Shown here piece after piece: positions 17,073 through 25,506 of a DNA stretch of 64,000 bases (positions are counted from its first letter, which is position 1; the number at the start of each line of letters is the position of its first letter). The DNA is from Desulfosudis oleivorans (GTDB taxonomy: Bacteria > Desulfobacterota > Desulfobacteria > Desulfobacterales > SURF-7). Made by a program: the position numbers and the translations under genes. Below the pieces are notes generated by a model. The model made no database searches, was not told the origin of the DNA, and worked only from the letters and a program-made list of their open reading frames with translations. Where the stretch lies: NCBI GenBank assembly GCA_020723325.1, contig DYJD01000005.1, forward strand, positions 167,653-231,652, in the 5' to 3' direction.

Positions 17073-17924
17073 ATGAATACTCAAAAAATAAATTGTCCGA
17101 AATGCCGGAGCGAAAAAACCGCACCCATACCTATGAATGCCCTGCGCCGGATTACGGGCTATGTGTATCCCCGCAAGTCCTATCTATGCCTGGATTGCCG
17201 AGCGCATTTCAGCCGTTTTGCAAATCCCTTCCAAAGCCGTTTCTCCAAGTTCGGCGCAGGTGCCGTGGTTGCAACCGTCCTTTTATGCCTTGCCCTTCTG
17301 ATTCTATGGAAAGGCCGGCACGGATCGGTTCAGGACAATGCCCCGGCGATGAAGATCAGCGAGCCCCAGGCAGGATCCCCGCGGATGTCCATTCCCAAAA
17401 TGCCTCCCCCTGAAACCCAAGATACGGCCGCAGCCTCCCGGAGTGAAACGGATACGTCATCTGCGGCGGCCGCCGCCACTGCCGCGCCACCCCCGGAACA
17501 AGCACCGCCGGAGCAGGCAAAAACCGCGAAAGATGAAAAAGTACAAGGGGCTTCCACTTCTCCGGCACCCGCAGCTTCTTTGACTCCCATGTCCGCAAAC
17601 CAATTGAGAAAGCTTTTTGATGTCACCATCAATCCCGCCAACGGCCTGGCCGGTATTCAGATCCAGGCCGACGGCCCCATTCAAGATTATCGCTCCTTCA
17701 TGTTGACCGATCCACACCGCCTGGTCATCGACCTTGCCGGCCGCTGGGAAAAGCCGCGTGCTTACAGCATTGAAACCGGCAATCAAGTGGTTACAAAAAT
17801 CCGGCTCTGGAAATATGATAACAAGCTGCGCATCGTGGGGGATTTGCAGGCCGATCAAAAAATCACCGCGGTCTTTCAAACAACCGCCGACGGCCTGGTA
17901 GCTCGGTTGGAATCAGCCCCTTAA
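17073..17924 (+). CDS. Zinc-ribbon, single-pass membrane protein with C-terminal AMIN domain
   Basis: 283 residues. A cytosolic zinc ribbon (C8/C11 and C39/C42) is followed by a membrane helix (61-79), a Pro/Ala-rich periplasmic linker (about 80-180) and an AMIN-type beta domain (FDVTINPANGLAGIQIQADG..., DPHRLVIDLAG). AMIN domains target amidases and secretins to peptidoglycan or septa. ATG 17073 is chosen over GTG 17070 because GGAG at 17061-17064 is then 8 bp away. It lies 40 bp after the amidase gene, consistent with the AMIN protein positioning that enzyme. Confidence 0.75.
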   Translation: MNTQKINCPKCRSEKTAPIPMNALRRITGYVYPRKSYLCLDCRAHFSRFANPFQSRFSKFGAGAVVATVLLCLALLILWKGRHGSVQDNAPAMKISEPQAGSPRMSIPKMPPPETQDTAAASRSETDTSSAAAAATAAPPPEQAPPEQAKTAKDEKVQGASTSPAPAASLTPMSANQLRKLFDVTINPANGLAGIQIQADGPIQDYRSFMLTDPHRLVIDLAGRWEKPRAYSIETGNQVVTKIRLWKYDNKLRIVGDLQADQKITAVFQTTADGLVARLESAP

Positions 17925-17975
17925 ATCCCGTGTGGCAGCATATCCTTGCAGTTGCCTGACTGCTATGCTATCGTC

Positions 17976-18005
17976 AATACCGGCGTGGGTACTAAAACCG
18001 GTATT
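17976..18005. repeat. 8-bp inverted repeat AATACCGG-N14-CCGGTATT
   Basis: A perfect inverted repeat between the AMIN gene and the chemoreceptor gene, 64 bp before the latter. It could be a repressor site or a weak terminator stem; there is no T run. Confidence 0.3.
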
Positions 18006-18068
18006 CGGCGCAAGCACCTCGCATAATCTTGCTCAGCAATCGATGATGATGACCTGGATGAGGAGAAA

Positions 18069-19559
18069 ATGACAGCAATCATACCCAGAAATGACAAGGC
18101 TCAGGCAGTACGGGTCTCACGCCAGTTAATGGCCGATGCTTTTTTTGTGATCTGTTTCATCGTGGTTTTTATTGCCGCCCGCGTGGGTTTGGTGGCCATG
18201 ACTTTCGGCCAACTGGCTTTTTTCTTTTTTGCCGTGACCTTCACCCAAGCCGCCTTTTTCATTATCCTGCGCACCGGCATGAACAAGGGATTCAAGGATC
18301 CCAGTCTTACCATGGCGCAGATCACGTCAGCCATCATCTTCATCACCTATTTTTTATATTTTGTTCAGGAAGTCCGGGGCGGAATCATCATTTTATATTT
18401 TCTGACCATTTTATTCGGCGCTTTTCAGCTCACCCTAAAAGGCTTTATCTTTGTATCCCTGGTAGCCATTTGCGGCTATGGAATGGTAATCATCTTGAAC
18501 GTTATTTACAATCCGCCCGGATTCAACTTGGCCTCCAATATCGTGCTATGGACAATCTGCGCCCTGGGTTTGGGCTGGCTTTCTTTCATCGGCAGTTATT
18601 TGAATCGCATACGGGACAAATTAAAATCAAGGGAAAGCGAATTGCAGGCAAGTAAAACCAGATTGTATGAAGCCATTTTGGAAATCAAGAAGCACGCGGA
18701 AATATTGAACACCTCATCAGAAGGGCTCACCGGCCTCTCCACCCAGATGTCCGGAGGCGCCGCTGATATGTCCGACATCTCTGACAATGTGGCCGCCGCC
18801 TATGGAAAATTCAATGACAATACCAAATCCGTGGCCGCCTCCATGGAGCAGCTCTCCAACAATGCCAACATGGTGGCGGCTTCCGTGGAGCAAATGACCG
18901 GCACCATCAATGAAATCGCCCAAAACACTAACAGCGCCCAAAAAATAGCCCTGGAGTCCGTTTCCCAATCCAAAAGTGTTTCAGAAAAAGTCCACCGGCT
19001 GGGGAAATCAGCCCAGGAAGTCGGCAACGTCACCGAAGCCATCAAGGATATTTCCGAGCAAACCAATCTCTTGGCCCTCAACGCCACCATTGAAGCAGCC
19101 AGGGCCGGTGAGGCGGGTAAAGGCTTTTCGGTGGTGGCCAATGAAATCAAGGAGCTGGCCAGGCAGACCTCCACCGCCACCCAGCGGATCAAGGAACAGA
19201 TTGAAGGGATTCAGGATGCCACGGCCGAAACCGTGCGTGAAATCAGTCAAATAACCGACATCATCAATCAACTGAATGATTTCGTCACCATTATCGCCTC
19301 GGCCGTGGAGGAACAATCCGCCACTACCAAGGAAATTGCCGGCAATATGGCCCAAGCCTCCATTGGTATTGCCGGGATCAATACCAGCATGGCCCAGAGC
19401 TCGGTGGCGGCCCAGGAAATTTCCAGGGACATCTCGGAAGTCAATCAGGCTGCCGGCAATATGGCTGCCCAAAGCAATCAAGTCAATGTAAGCGTCCAAC
19501 AACTCATGGAGCTTTCCAAGCAGTTGAACGATATGGTGGCGCGTTTCAGTGCCATGTAA
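18069..19559 (+). CDS. Methyl-accepting chemotaxis protein with six-helix membrane sensor
   Basis: 496 residues. The first 185 or so hold about six hydrophobic helices with short loops and no periplasmic ligand-binding domain, similar in layout to MASE-type membrane sensors. The rest is a coiled-coil signalling domain with the conserved tip ([24 protein letters not shown]) that binds CheW/CheA. There is no canonical HAMP. AGGAG precedes the ATG. It may sense a membrane-linked signal such as energy state or a hydrophobic ligand; this is inference. No other che genes are in the window. Confidence 0.88.
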   Translation: MTAIIPRNDKAQAVRVSRQLMADAFFVICFIVVFIAARVGLVAMTFGQLAFFFFAVTFTQAAFFIILRTGMNKGFKDPSLTMAQITSAIIFITYFLYFVQEVRGGIIILYFLTILFGAFQLTLKGFIFVSLVAICGYGMVIILNVIYNPPGFNLASNIVLWTICALGLGWLSFIGSYLNRIRDKLKSRESELQASKTRLYEAILEIKKHAEILNTSSEGLTGLSTQMSGGAADMSDISDNVAAAYGKFNDNTKSVAASMEQLSNNANMVAASVEQMTGTINEIAQNTNSAQKIALESVSQSKSVSEKVHRLGKSAQEVGNVTEAIKDISEQTNLLALNATIEAARAGEAGKGFSVVANEIKELARQTSTATQRIKEQIEGIQDATAETVREISQITDIINQLNDFVTIIASAVEEQSATTKEIAGNMAQASIGIAGINTSMAQSSVAAQEISRDISEVNQAAGNMAAQSNQVNVSVQQLMELSKQLNDMVARFSAM

Positions 19560-20106
19560 TCTTCGGTCTTCACAGAGCAGATGTTCGGTAATCTGAATCC
19601 TCCGAAAATCTGGCCGTTCTGAATACGCATCCATCTAATGCTGGTAGCCATAGCTATACATATTAATTCAGCAGCGCCAATTAACTGAATAATCTGGTAA
19701 CTGTTACGATCAGCGCCCAAAAAATCTCCGATATATCGCCATTGATTTAATGCGATAAAAAAATTCCATGGCTTCACTAAGGAAAGGGCTTGGAATTTAA
19801 ATTCGGATTTGCTATAGAGGCTAAATCGATCCAGCGATCAACATTAAGGATTGCCGCTTTGGATCCCTAAATTCATCCGGCTGCGGCAGTCCTCCGGCAT
19901 CCCGGCGATCATGTATACACAACCGCATTCTGTCTGATCCTTCACGGGCTTCACGTGCTGTATCATTTTCCGGGATGGGCATTCGCCGGACTCGGTCACG
20001 CTTTTTATCCATTCAAGAATAAGGCAGCAACGGTCAACAATCGCCGTCGCCTGACACATGAAACAGGCGCGGTTTTCAACTCGGCACTAAAAAGTAAGGA
20101 TGGTCT
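19560..20106. other. Gene-free spacer before the PHA operon
   Basis: About 550 bp. A Cys-rich minus-strand frame (19844-20059, 71 codons, no ribosome-binding site) is the only candidate gene and I do not accept it. No clear promoter, terminator or shared repeat is visible. Confidence 0.4.
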
Positions 20107-20997
20107 ATGACCCAAAATAAATCCGATGTTTTCGAATCTTCGGCCATGCCGGCTGATTGGCTGAAATCCATGGTAGGCCTGTGGGAAGGGTTACCGCGCT
20201 TGTGGTTTGAATTGAGTAAAAACAAACCCAACGAGCCAGGGCCTGAAAAAGGCAACGGCCAGAACTTCAAGGCCTCGGCAGATGCGGCCCTAAAAAGCTG
20301 GCAGGCTGTTGCCGCCGCCGTAAGCGCGCCCGAATCCGTTCACACGGCCTTGAAAAGCGCCGGTGCCATGCCGGATATTTTATTAAAACTAGCCCAGAAC
20401 ACCCTGGGCGGTTTTTTGCAGTTCCAACAAAAATGCGTGGAACACGGCAATCGTTTGGGCAAAACCGCCGAAGCCTACAAATTTGAAAATATCGATGAGA
20501 ATTTGTGCCGCGCCTGGACGGAAATGTATGAAAAAGAATTCCGGCAATTTTTCCATATCCCCCAACTGGGCCTGACCCGCACCTATCAGGAAAAATTCAA
20601 CCAAGCCCTTGATAAGTACAATATTTACCAAGCCACCCTGTCAGAATTCATCCGGCTGCTCTCCCTGCCCATGACCCAATCCATGACCGTCATGCAGGAA
20701 AAAATGAGCGAAATGGTGGAGACCGGCAATATGCCGGAAGAATCCCAGGTCTATTATCAAATGTGGATCAAAATCCTGGAAGGTCATTACATGACCCTTT
20801 TCCAGTCAACGGATTATATCCAGACCCTTGGGAGAACAGTAAACGCCATCTCCGAATTTGCCATGGCCAAGGATGCTGTTTTTGAAGATATGCTGAGTGT
20901 CCTGCCCATCCCCAAACGCAAAGAAATAGATGATCTGGAACGGGAAATTTATGAATTAAAAAAGCGCCTCAGCGCATTGGAGAAGAAAACACCATGA
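20107..20997 (+). CDS. phaE: PhaE subunit of class III poly(3-hydroxyalkanoate) synthase
   Basis: 296 residues, mostly helical, with the features of PhaE: Trp/Tyr-rich mid region (FFHIPQLGLTRTYQEKFNQ), EESQVYYQMWIKILEG, and the C-terminal helix DLEREIYELKKRLSALEKK seen at the end of PhaE proteins. PhaE binds PhaC and stimulates chain initiation at the granule surface. The ribosome-binding site AAGGA is at 20096-20100. It overlaps phaC by four bases (ATGA), so the subunits are made in a coupled way. Confidence 0.92.
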   Translation: MTQNKSDVFESSAMPADWLKSMVGLWEGLPRLWFELSKNKPNEPGPEKGNGQNFKASADAALKSWQAVAAAVSAPESVHTALKSAGAMPDILLKLAQNTLGGFLQFQQKCVEHGNRLGKTAEAYKFENIDENLCRAWTEMYEKEFRQFFHIPQLGLTRTYQEKFNQALDKYNIYQATLSEFIRLLSLPMTQSMTVMQEKMSEMVETGNMPEESQVYYQMWIKILEGHYMTLFQSTDYIQTLGRTVNAISEFAMAKDAVFEDMLSVLPIPKRKEIDDLEREIYELKKRLSALEKKTP

Positions 20998-22214
20998 CCC
21001 AATTCAATATTCCGGTTGATCTGATTCTTTCGAAACTGGCCGATGATGCCGGCAAGGCGCAAAATCGCGCCCAAAAGGCATCGGAAGTGCTGCTGGACAG
21101 TTTGGAAACGGAATTGTCCACAACCCCCTATGAAGTGGTCTATCGTGAAGACCGCATCAAGGTGAAATACTATCAGCCCAAAATCAAGCCCCAATATCAG
21201 ACTCCACTGCTGGTGGTCTATGCCCTGATCAATCGCGAAACCATGTTGGACCTGCAGCCCGGACGCAGCGTGGTGCAGTCCTTCCTGGACAGCGGCATGG
21301 ATGTTTACATGATCGACTGGGGTTACCCCACCCGCAAGGACCGTTTTCTCGGTTTTGATGATCACATCAACGGCTATATGGAAAATGTGGTCAATTTTGT
21401 GCGGGAGCGCCATGGACTAGCGCGCATCAATCTCATGGGCATCTGCATGGGCGGCACTTTTTGCGCCATCTATTCCGCCTTGCATGCGGAAAAAATCAAA
21501 AACCTGATCACCACGGTGACCCCCACCTGTTTTGACACCAACAAAGGCCTGCTGCACACCTGGATGCGCGGCATCGATGCCGACCGCATGGTGGATACCT
21601 TCGGCAATATTCCGGCGGATATGATGAATTTCGGCTTTCTGCTGCTGAATCCGGCCCGCCTGATGATCGATAAATATGTCGGTTTCATGGAAAACATGGA
21701 CAGCAAGAATTTTGTCGAAAACTTCGTGCGCATGGAAAAATGGATTTTCGACAGCCCGGATCTTCCCGGCGAGGTGTTCCGCCAGTTCATCAAGGATTGC
21801 TACCAGCAGAATCTGCTGGTTCAGGGCAAGCTTGAGGTGGGAGGCAAAAAAGTCGACCTCAAGAAAATCACTATGCCGGTCCTGAACATCTTCGGCAAAT
21901 ACGACCATCTGGTGCCCCCGGAAGCCTGTGAGGGCTTCATCCGTCATGTGGGCAGCCAGGATGCGGAAAACGTCTGCCTGGACACCGGTCATATCGGCAT
22001 TTATGTCAGCTCCAAATGCCAGAGCGAATTCGCGCCCAAGATCGCACGCTGGTTAAAGGAAAGGGATTCGATTGCGCCGTTGGGATTTGAAAAGGAAAAA
22101 GATTCCAGACCGAAGACCGAAAGAATGAAGACCGAGAAGCTCAAGACCGACCGACCAAAGGCAGAGCGCTTAAAGACAGAACGTTTAAAACCCCAAAGAT
22201 TGAAGGTTGTGTAG
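20994..22214 (+). CDS. phaC: PhaC, class III PHA synthase catalytic subunit with repetitive tail
   Basis: 406 residues; class III PhaC is usually about 355. The catalytic triad is clear: Cys151 in the lipase-like box GICMGG, Asp304 (FGKYDHLVPP) and His333 (DTGHIGIYV), offset by two from the well-studied Allochromatium enzyme. It polymerises 3-hydroxyacyl-CoA into storage polyester. After the fold ends near residue 358, a basic tail includes six tandem pentapeptides (KTERM, KTEKL, KTDRP, KAERL, KTERL, KPQRL; residues 374-403) encoded by 15-bp repeats. Confidence 0.95.
   Translation: MTQFNIPVDLILSKLADDAGKAQNRAQKASEVLLDSLETELSTTPYEVVYREDRIKVKYYQPKIKPQYQTPLLVVYALINRETMLDLQPGRSVVQSFLDSGMDVYMIDWGYPTRKDRFLGFDDHINGYMENVVNFVRERHGLARINLMGICMGGTFCAIYSALHAEKIKNLITTVTPTCFDTNKGLLHTWMRGIDADRMVDTFGNIPADMMNFGFLLLNPARLMIDKYVGFMENMDSKNFVENFVRMEKWIFDSPDLPGEVFRQFIKDCYQQNLLVQGKLEVGGKKVDLKKITMPVLNIFGKYDHLVPPEACEGFIRHVGSQDAENVCLDTGHIGIYVSSKCQSEFAPKIARWLKERDSIAPLGFEKEKDSRPKTERMKTEKLKTDRPKAERLKTERLKPQRLKVV
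22113..22202 (+). repeat. Six 15-bp tandem units coding the PhaC tail
   Basis: Each unit codes a pentapeptide K-(T/A/P)-(E/D/Q)-(R/K)-(M/L/P). Units have diverged at synonymous and conservative positions, so this is not a fresh slippage product. The predicted product is a charged amphipathic helix at the end of PhaC. Confidence 0.7.
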
Positions 22215-22263
22215 CTTCGGTACATCCAAAGCTGTGAAAAAGCACCATCCCTAAGGAGTATAT

Positions 22264-23310
22264 ATGGCTAAAGAAAAAGACTATTTTGCCTCATTTTGCA
22301 AAATCAGCCGTGCTTTCGGCACTGCAGCCAGCAAAAACGAATTGCTTGAACTGATCGTCCAGAACGCCATTGACACCATGGAAGGCAAAGCCGCCTGCTT
22401 GTTTTTGGCAGATGAACGAAAAGATGTTTTTGTTCCCGTGGCCCAGAAAGGCCTGTCGGACAGCTATCTGCATGCCAGTCCCATTCGGGCGCGGACAACG
22501 GTGGAAGCCCTGGTCAAGGGCGGTCATCTTGCCTTTACCGATGCCGCAACCGACCAACGCCTGGAAAACCATGCTGCTAAAATTGCGGAAGGCATCGCCT
22601 CCATTTTGACGGTACCGGTGATCGTAAACGACCGGGCCATCGGTGTACTGTCGCTCTATACCGCGGTAAAACGCAATTTCAGCGAGGATGAAATCAACTT
22701 TCTCAAAGCCATGGCTGAACAAGGCGGTATTGCCATTGAAAATGCCCGGCTCTTGGAACGTATTCAGAAAAATTCGCTGCTGTTTTTGGAACTGGCCGCC
22801 GGCATCAATTCAACCCTGGATATTAAAATGGTGTTGAATAACCTGACGGTAGAAGTCTGCTCCGCCTTAGGCATGAAAGGCGCCGCCATCCGTTTGTTCG
22901 ATCAGGAGACCAAGTCTCTCAAACTGGTGGCCAGCAACGGCCTGAGTGACAAATTCCTCACCAACTGTCAAAACGACCTGGCCGGCGCCACCATACCGGC
23001 CATGGAAGGCACCACCATCACCATTACGGACGTGATGGCGGACAGTCGCATAAACGCCAAAGAATGTTTGCAAAAGGAAGGGATCGGCGCCATGATCGTC
23101 ACCCCTGTCAAATCCCGGGATGAGGTCATCGGCCTATTCAATCTATACAGCGACCAGCCCCGCCGTTTTCCGTCGGACGTGGTCACCCTGGTCAAAGCCC
23201 TGGCCCATCAGGGGGGCATGGCCATCCAGAATGCCTCCATGTATCTCAAGATCCAGGAAGACAAGAATAATCTGGAAAAAGACATGTGGAGCCATCGCTC
23301 CTGGTTTTAA
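22264..23310 (+). CDS. Tandem GAF-domain protein
   Basis: 348 residues with two GAF domains (about 15-165 and 185-335), each ending in the typical helix (FLKAMAEQGGIAIENARLL; LVKALAHQGGMAIQNASMY). No kinase, cyclase or DNA-binding module is attached, so it is a stand-alone sensor or adaptor binding a small molecule, possibly a nucleotide. AAGGAG sits 8 bp before the ATG. It follows phaC by 49 bp on the same strand and may be co-transcribed, hinting at a link with storage-polymer control; this is inference. Confidence 0.85.
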   Translation: MAKEKDYFASFCKISRAFGTAASKNELLELIVQNAIDTMEGKAACLFLADERKDVFVPVAQKGLSDSYLHASPIRARTTVEALVKGGHLAFTDAATDQRLENHAAKIAEGIASILTVPVIVNDRAIGVLSLYTAVKRNFSEDEINFLKAMAEQGGIAIENARLLERIQKNSLLFLELAAGINSTLDIKMVLNNLTVEVCSALGMKGAAIRLFDQETKSLKLVASNGLSDKFLTNCQNDLAGATIPAMEGTTITITDVMADSRINAKECLQKEGIGAMIVTPVKSRDEVIGLFNLYSDQPRRFPSDVVTLVKALAHQGGMAIQNASMYLKIQEDKNNLEKDMWSHRSWF

Positions 23311-23344
23311 GGGCTTTAAAAAAACCAAATATACCGTTTTTTTC

Positions 23345-23443
23345 TTGCTCTTGCTCGTAATCGTAATCGGCTGCTTATATATTATTCAAATTTGTCGTTC
23401 GATTACGATTACGATTACCGCTGCGCTGAGCACGAGCACGACC
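23345..23443. repeat. Facing hexamer arrays of a second type (GTAATC/GAGCAC)
   Basis: The left arm 23345-23370 reads as CTCTTG, CTCGTA, ATCGTA hexamers. The right arm 23399-23443 carries the complementary GATTAC series followed by GAGCAC units. About 16 bp can pair perfectly around a 30-base AT-rich centre. The architecture (6-bp phasing, facing arms, just after a gene end) matches the CGGNNT loci although the hexamer differs. Confidence 0.55.
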
Positions 23444-23577
23444 TTGGGCAAAATGATAAATTAAACTTTTCAAGCTCCCCATTCGTTTTTCGATTACCAT
23501 AACACACCCCCTTTTCCCAAAGCCGTTTCTCATCAACCCGCATTATCCCACGGTTCTTTGTTTGTCTTTCGCTATTC

Positions 23578-23656
23578 GAGCCTTGGTCATGGTTTCGGCC
23601 ATCCTCTATTGTGGGAGCGGTTTCCAGCCGCGATTCGGCCGAAACGATGCTCAAGA
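23578..23656 (+). repeat. Hairpin element with REP-like core, copy C
   Basis: Outer arms GAGCCTTGGTCATGGTTTCGG (23578-23598) and GGCCGAAACGATGCTCAAGA (23637-23656) enclose core 23611-23634. This is the best preserved pair of GGTTTCGGCC/GGCCGAAAC arms together with copy D. Confidence 0.6.
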
Positions 23657-23690
23657 CCGATATTCACTTCATTTAAAGCGAACCACCATT

Positions 23691-23739
23691 TTTGTTTTTC
23701 GAAAATTTATTCCTGAAAAATTTTGTTTTTCGAAAATTT
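23691..23739 (+). promoter_or_regulatory. Two 18-bp direct repeats with TTTTCGAAAA core upstream of glpA
   Basis: TTTGTTTTTCGAAAATTT occurs at 23691-23708 and again at 23722-23739, exactly 31 bp apart (about three helical turns), each containing the palindrome TTTTCGAAAA. They lie 150-200 bp upstream of the glycerol operon. The TTCG-rich core resembles sites of DeoR-family GlpR repressors, which respond to glycerol-3-phosphate. No GlpR gene is in view. Confidence 0.5.
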
Positions 23740-23889
23740 TACGTGACAGTTTTGATCACATATGCTACTGTACCGGCAGCTTTGAAACATGAAAAAACTT
23801 TTTCGTTAAAGATATATGAAGGAACAAGAGCGTATCTGTCGCAATTTTTCTCAAATGAAAATTATACAAACTGAATTACCATATCGAAA

Positions 23890-25506
23890 ATGAATCCACA
23901 GCACCCGACCGCATTGTCGTATCCGTCCGCCACCGGGCCCATCCGGACCCAGGTCCTGATCATCGGCGGCGGCGCCACCGGTACCGGCCTGGCCCGGGAT
24001 TTGGCCTTGCGCGGCCTTCATTGCGTCCTGGCTGAAAAAGAGGACATCAATGCCGGCGCCTCCGGGGCCAATCACGGCCTGCTCCACAGCGGCGCCCGCT
24101 ATGTGGCCTCGGACATGGATGCCGCCAAGGAATGCCGCGAAGAAGGCGAATTGCTCAAGCGTCTCGCCCCCCACTGCATCGAAGCCAACGGCGGCCTCTT
24201 TGTGGCGGTGAAAGGTGATGATGAAAACTATATCGCCGATTTTCCGCACATGTGCGCCGACTGCGGCATCCCTTTTGAAGAACTGGACGTGAAACTGGCG
24301 CGCATGCTGGAGCCGGCCCTATCGCCCAATTTGATTGCCGCCTACCGGGTGGCGGACGCCTCCATCGACCCCTTTCGGCTTTCCTTTGAAAATCTGGCCC
24401 AGGCCCAACAACTGGGCACCTTGTTCTTGAAGGATACCGCCGTTGTGGCCTTTGAGATCCGCAATAAAAGAATCGAGACGGTACGGCTGCAAAACCGTCA
24501 AACCGGTGAAGAAATCACCGTGATTGCCGATCAGGTGGTTAATGCCGCCGGGGCCTGGGCCGGCTATATCGCCGCCATGGCCGGCCTTGAATTGCATATG
24601 ATCTATTCCAAAGGCACCTTGCTGGTCACCCAGAATCGCCTGACCCGGCGGGTCATCAACCGCCTGCGACCGGCCACGGACGCGGATATCCTGGTTCCCG
24701 GCGGAACCGTTTCCATTCTCGGCACCACCTCGGTGCGGGTGCCGTCTCCGGACGGAATCCGCCCCACCGTGGCGGAAGTGGACCTGATCATCGACCAGGG
24801 TGCGGCCATGGTGCCGGTCTTGGAATCCACGCGTTTCATTAGGGCCTATGCCGGGGTGCGTCCGCTTTTCGGCTCCCAGCATGACGGCGGCGATCGCTCG
24901 GTGAGCCGCGGCTTCGCCCTGCTGGATCATGCCTCAAACGGCGTGGACAATTTCATCACCATCACCGGCGGCAAGCTCACCACCTTTCGCCTGATGGCGG
25001 AAAAAACCGCCGACCTTGTGGCCCGGCGCCTGGGGATTTCCGCCCCTTGTCTCACCGACAAGCAACCCCTGCCCAAAACCGAATTCAGCCAATGGACCGA
25101 ACCCGGCCTGGCCCCCAAATTGTGGTTGCGCCGGCATGATCCCAACGACAACCTGCTGTGTGAATGCGACATGGTTCCCAAAAGCGCCGTGGAATCCATC
25201 ACCGCTCAGCTCAGCCGCTCCGGACGCCAGACCGACCTGACCGCCGTGGCCTTGCGCAGCCGGATCGGCAAAGGGCCTTGCCAAGGCTCTTATTGCAGTG
25301 TCCGCGTGGCGGCCCACATGTACGACATCGGTGTTTTACAAGGCCCCCAAGGCATCCCGCAACTGCGGGATTTTCTGCAGGAACGCTGGCTGGGTCAGCA
25401 CCCCCTGCTCTGGGACCTGCCCTTGGTGCAATCGGACTTGATGCAGGCCTTGCATTGCGCTTTTTTCAATATCGATCAGGAACAAAATCAAGAGGAGCCT
25501 TGGTGA
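23890..25506 (+). CDS. glpA: Anaerobic glycerol-3-phosphate dehydrogenase, subunit A
   Basis: 538 residues. N-terminal FAD-binding GGGATGTG motif (about 27-34), a DAO-type oxidase domain (NHGLLHSGARYV), then a C-terminal BFD-like [2Fe-2S] module (CECD and GPCQGSYC). This matches the catalytic A subunit that oxidises glycerol-3-phosphate to dihydroxyacetone phosphate. The ribosome-binding site is weak. It is the first gene of a five-gene operon; its stop overlaps the glpB start by one base. Confidence 0.93.
   Translation: MNPQHPTALSYPSATGPIRTQVLIIGGGATGTGLARDLALRGLHCVLAEKEDINAGASGANHGLLHSGARYVASDMDAAKECREEGELLKRLAPHCIEANGGLFVAVKGDDENYIADFPHMCADCGIPFEELDVKLARMLEPALSPNLIAAYRVADASIDPFRLSFENLAQAQQLGTLFLKDTAVVAFEIRNKRIETVRLQNRQTGEEITVIADQVVNAAGAWAGYIAAMAGLELHMIYSKGTLLVTQNRLTRRVINRLRPATDADILVPGGTVSILGTTSVRVPSPDGIRPTVAEVDLIIDQGAAMVPVLESTRFIRAYAGVRPLFGSQHDGGDRSVSRGFALLDHASNGVDNFITITGGKLTTFRLMAEKTADLVARRLGISAPCLTDKQPLPKTEFSQWTEPGLAPKLWLRRHDPNDNLLCECDMVPKSAVESITAQLSRSGRQTDLTAVALRSRIGKGPCQGSYCSVRVAAHMYDIGVLQGPQGIPQLRDFLQERWLGQHPLLWDLPLVQSDLMQALHCAFFNIDQEQNQEEPW

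Noticed and set aside
19844..20059. 71-codon Cys-rich minus-strand frame before phaE
   Set aside because: No ribosome-binding site, no family match, and antisense to the likely phaE leader.
23745..23762. CRP-like site GTGACAGTTTTGATCAC upstream of glpA
   Set aside because: The half-sites are 9 bp apart, not 6, so it does not fit CRP/FNR geometry.
25164..25505. N-terminal extension of glpB
   Set aside because: The added residues are glpA read in another frame; the ATG at 25506 has a good ribosome-binding site and starts at the FAD motif.
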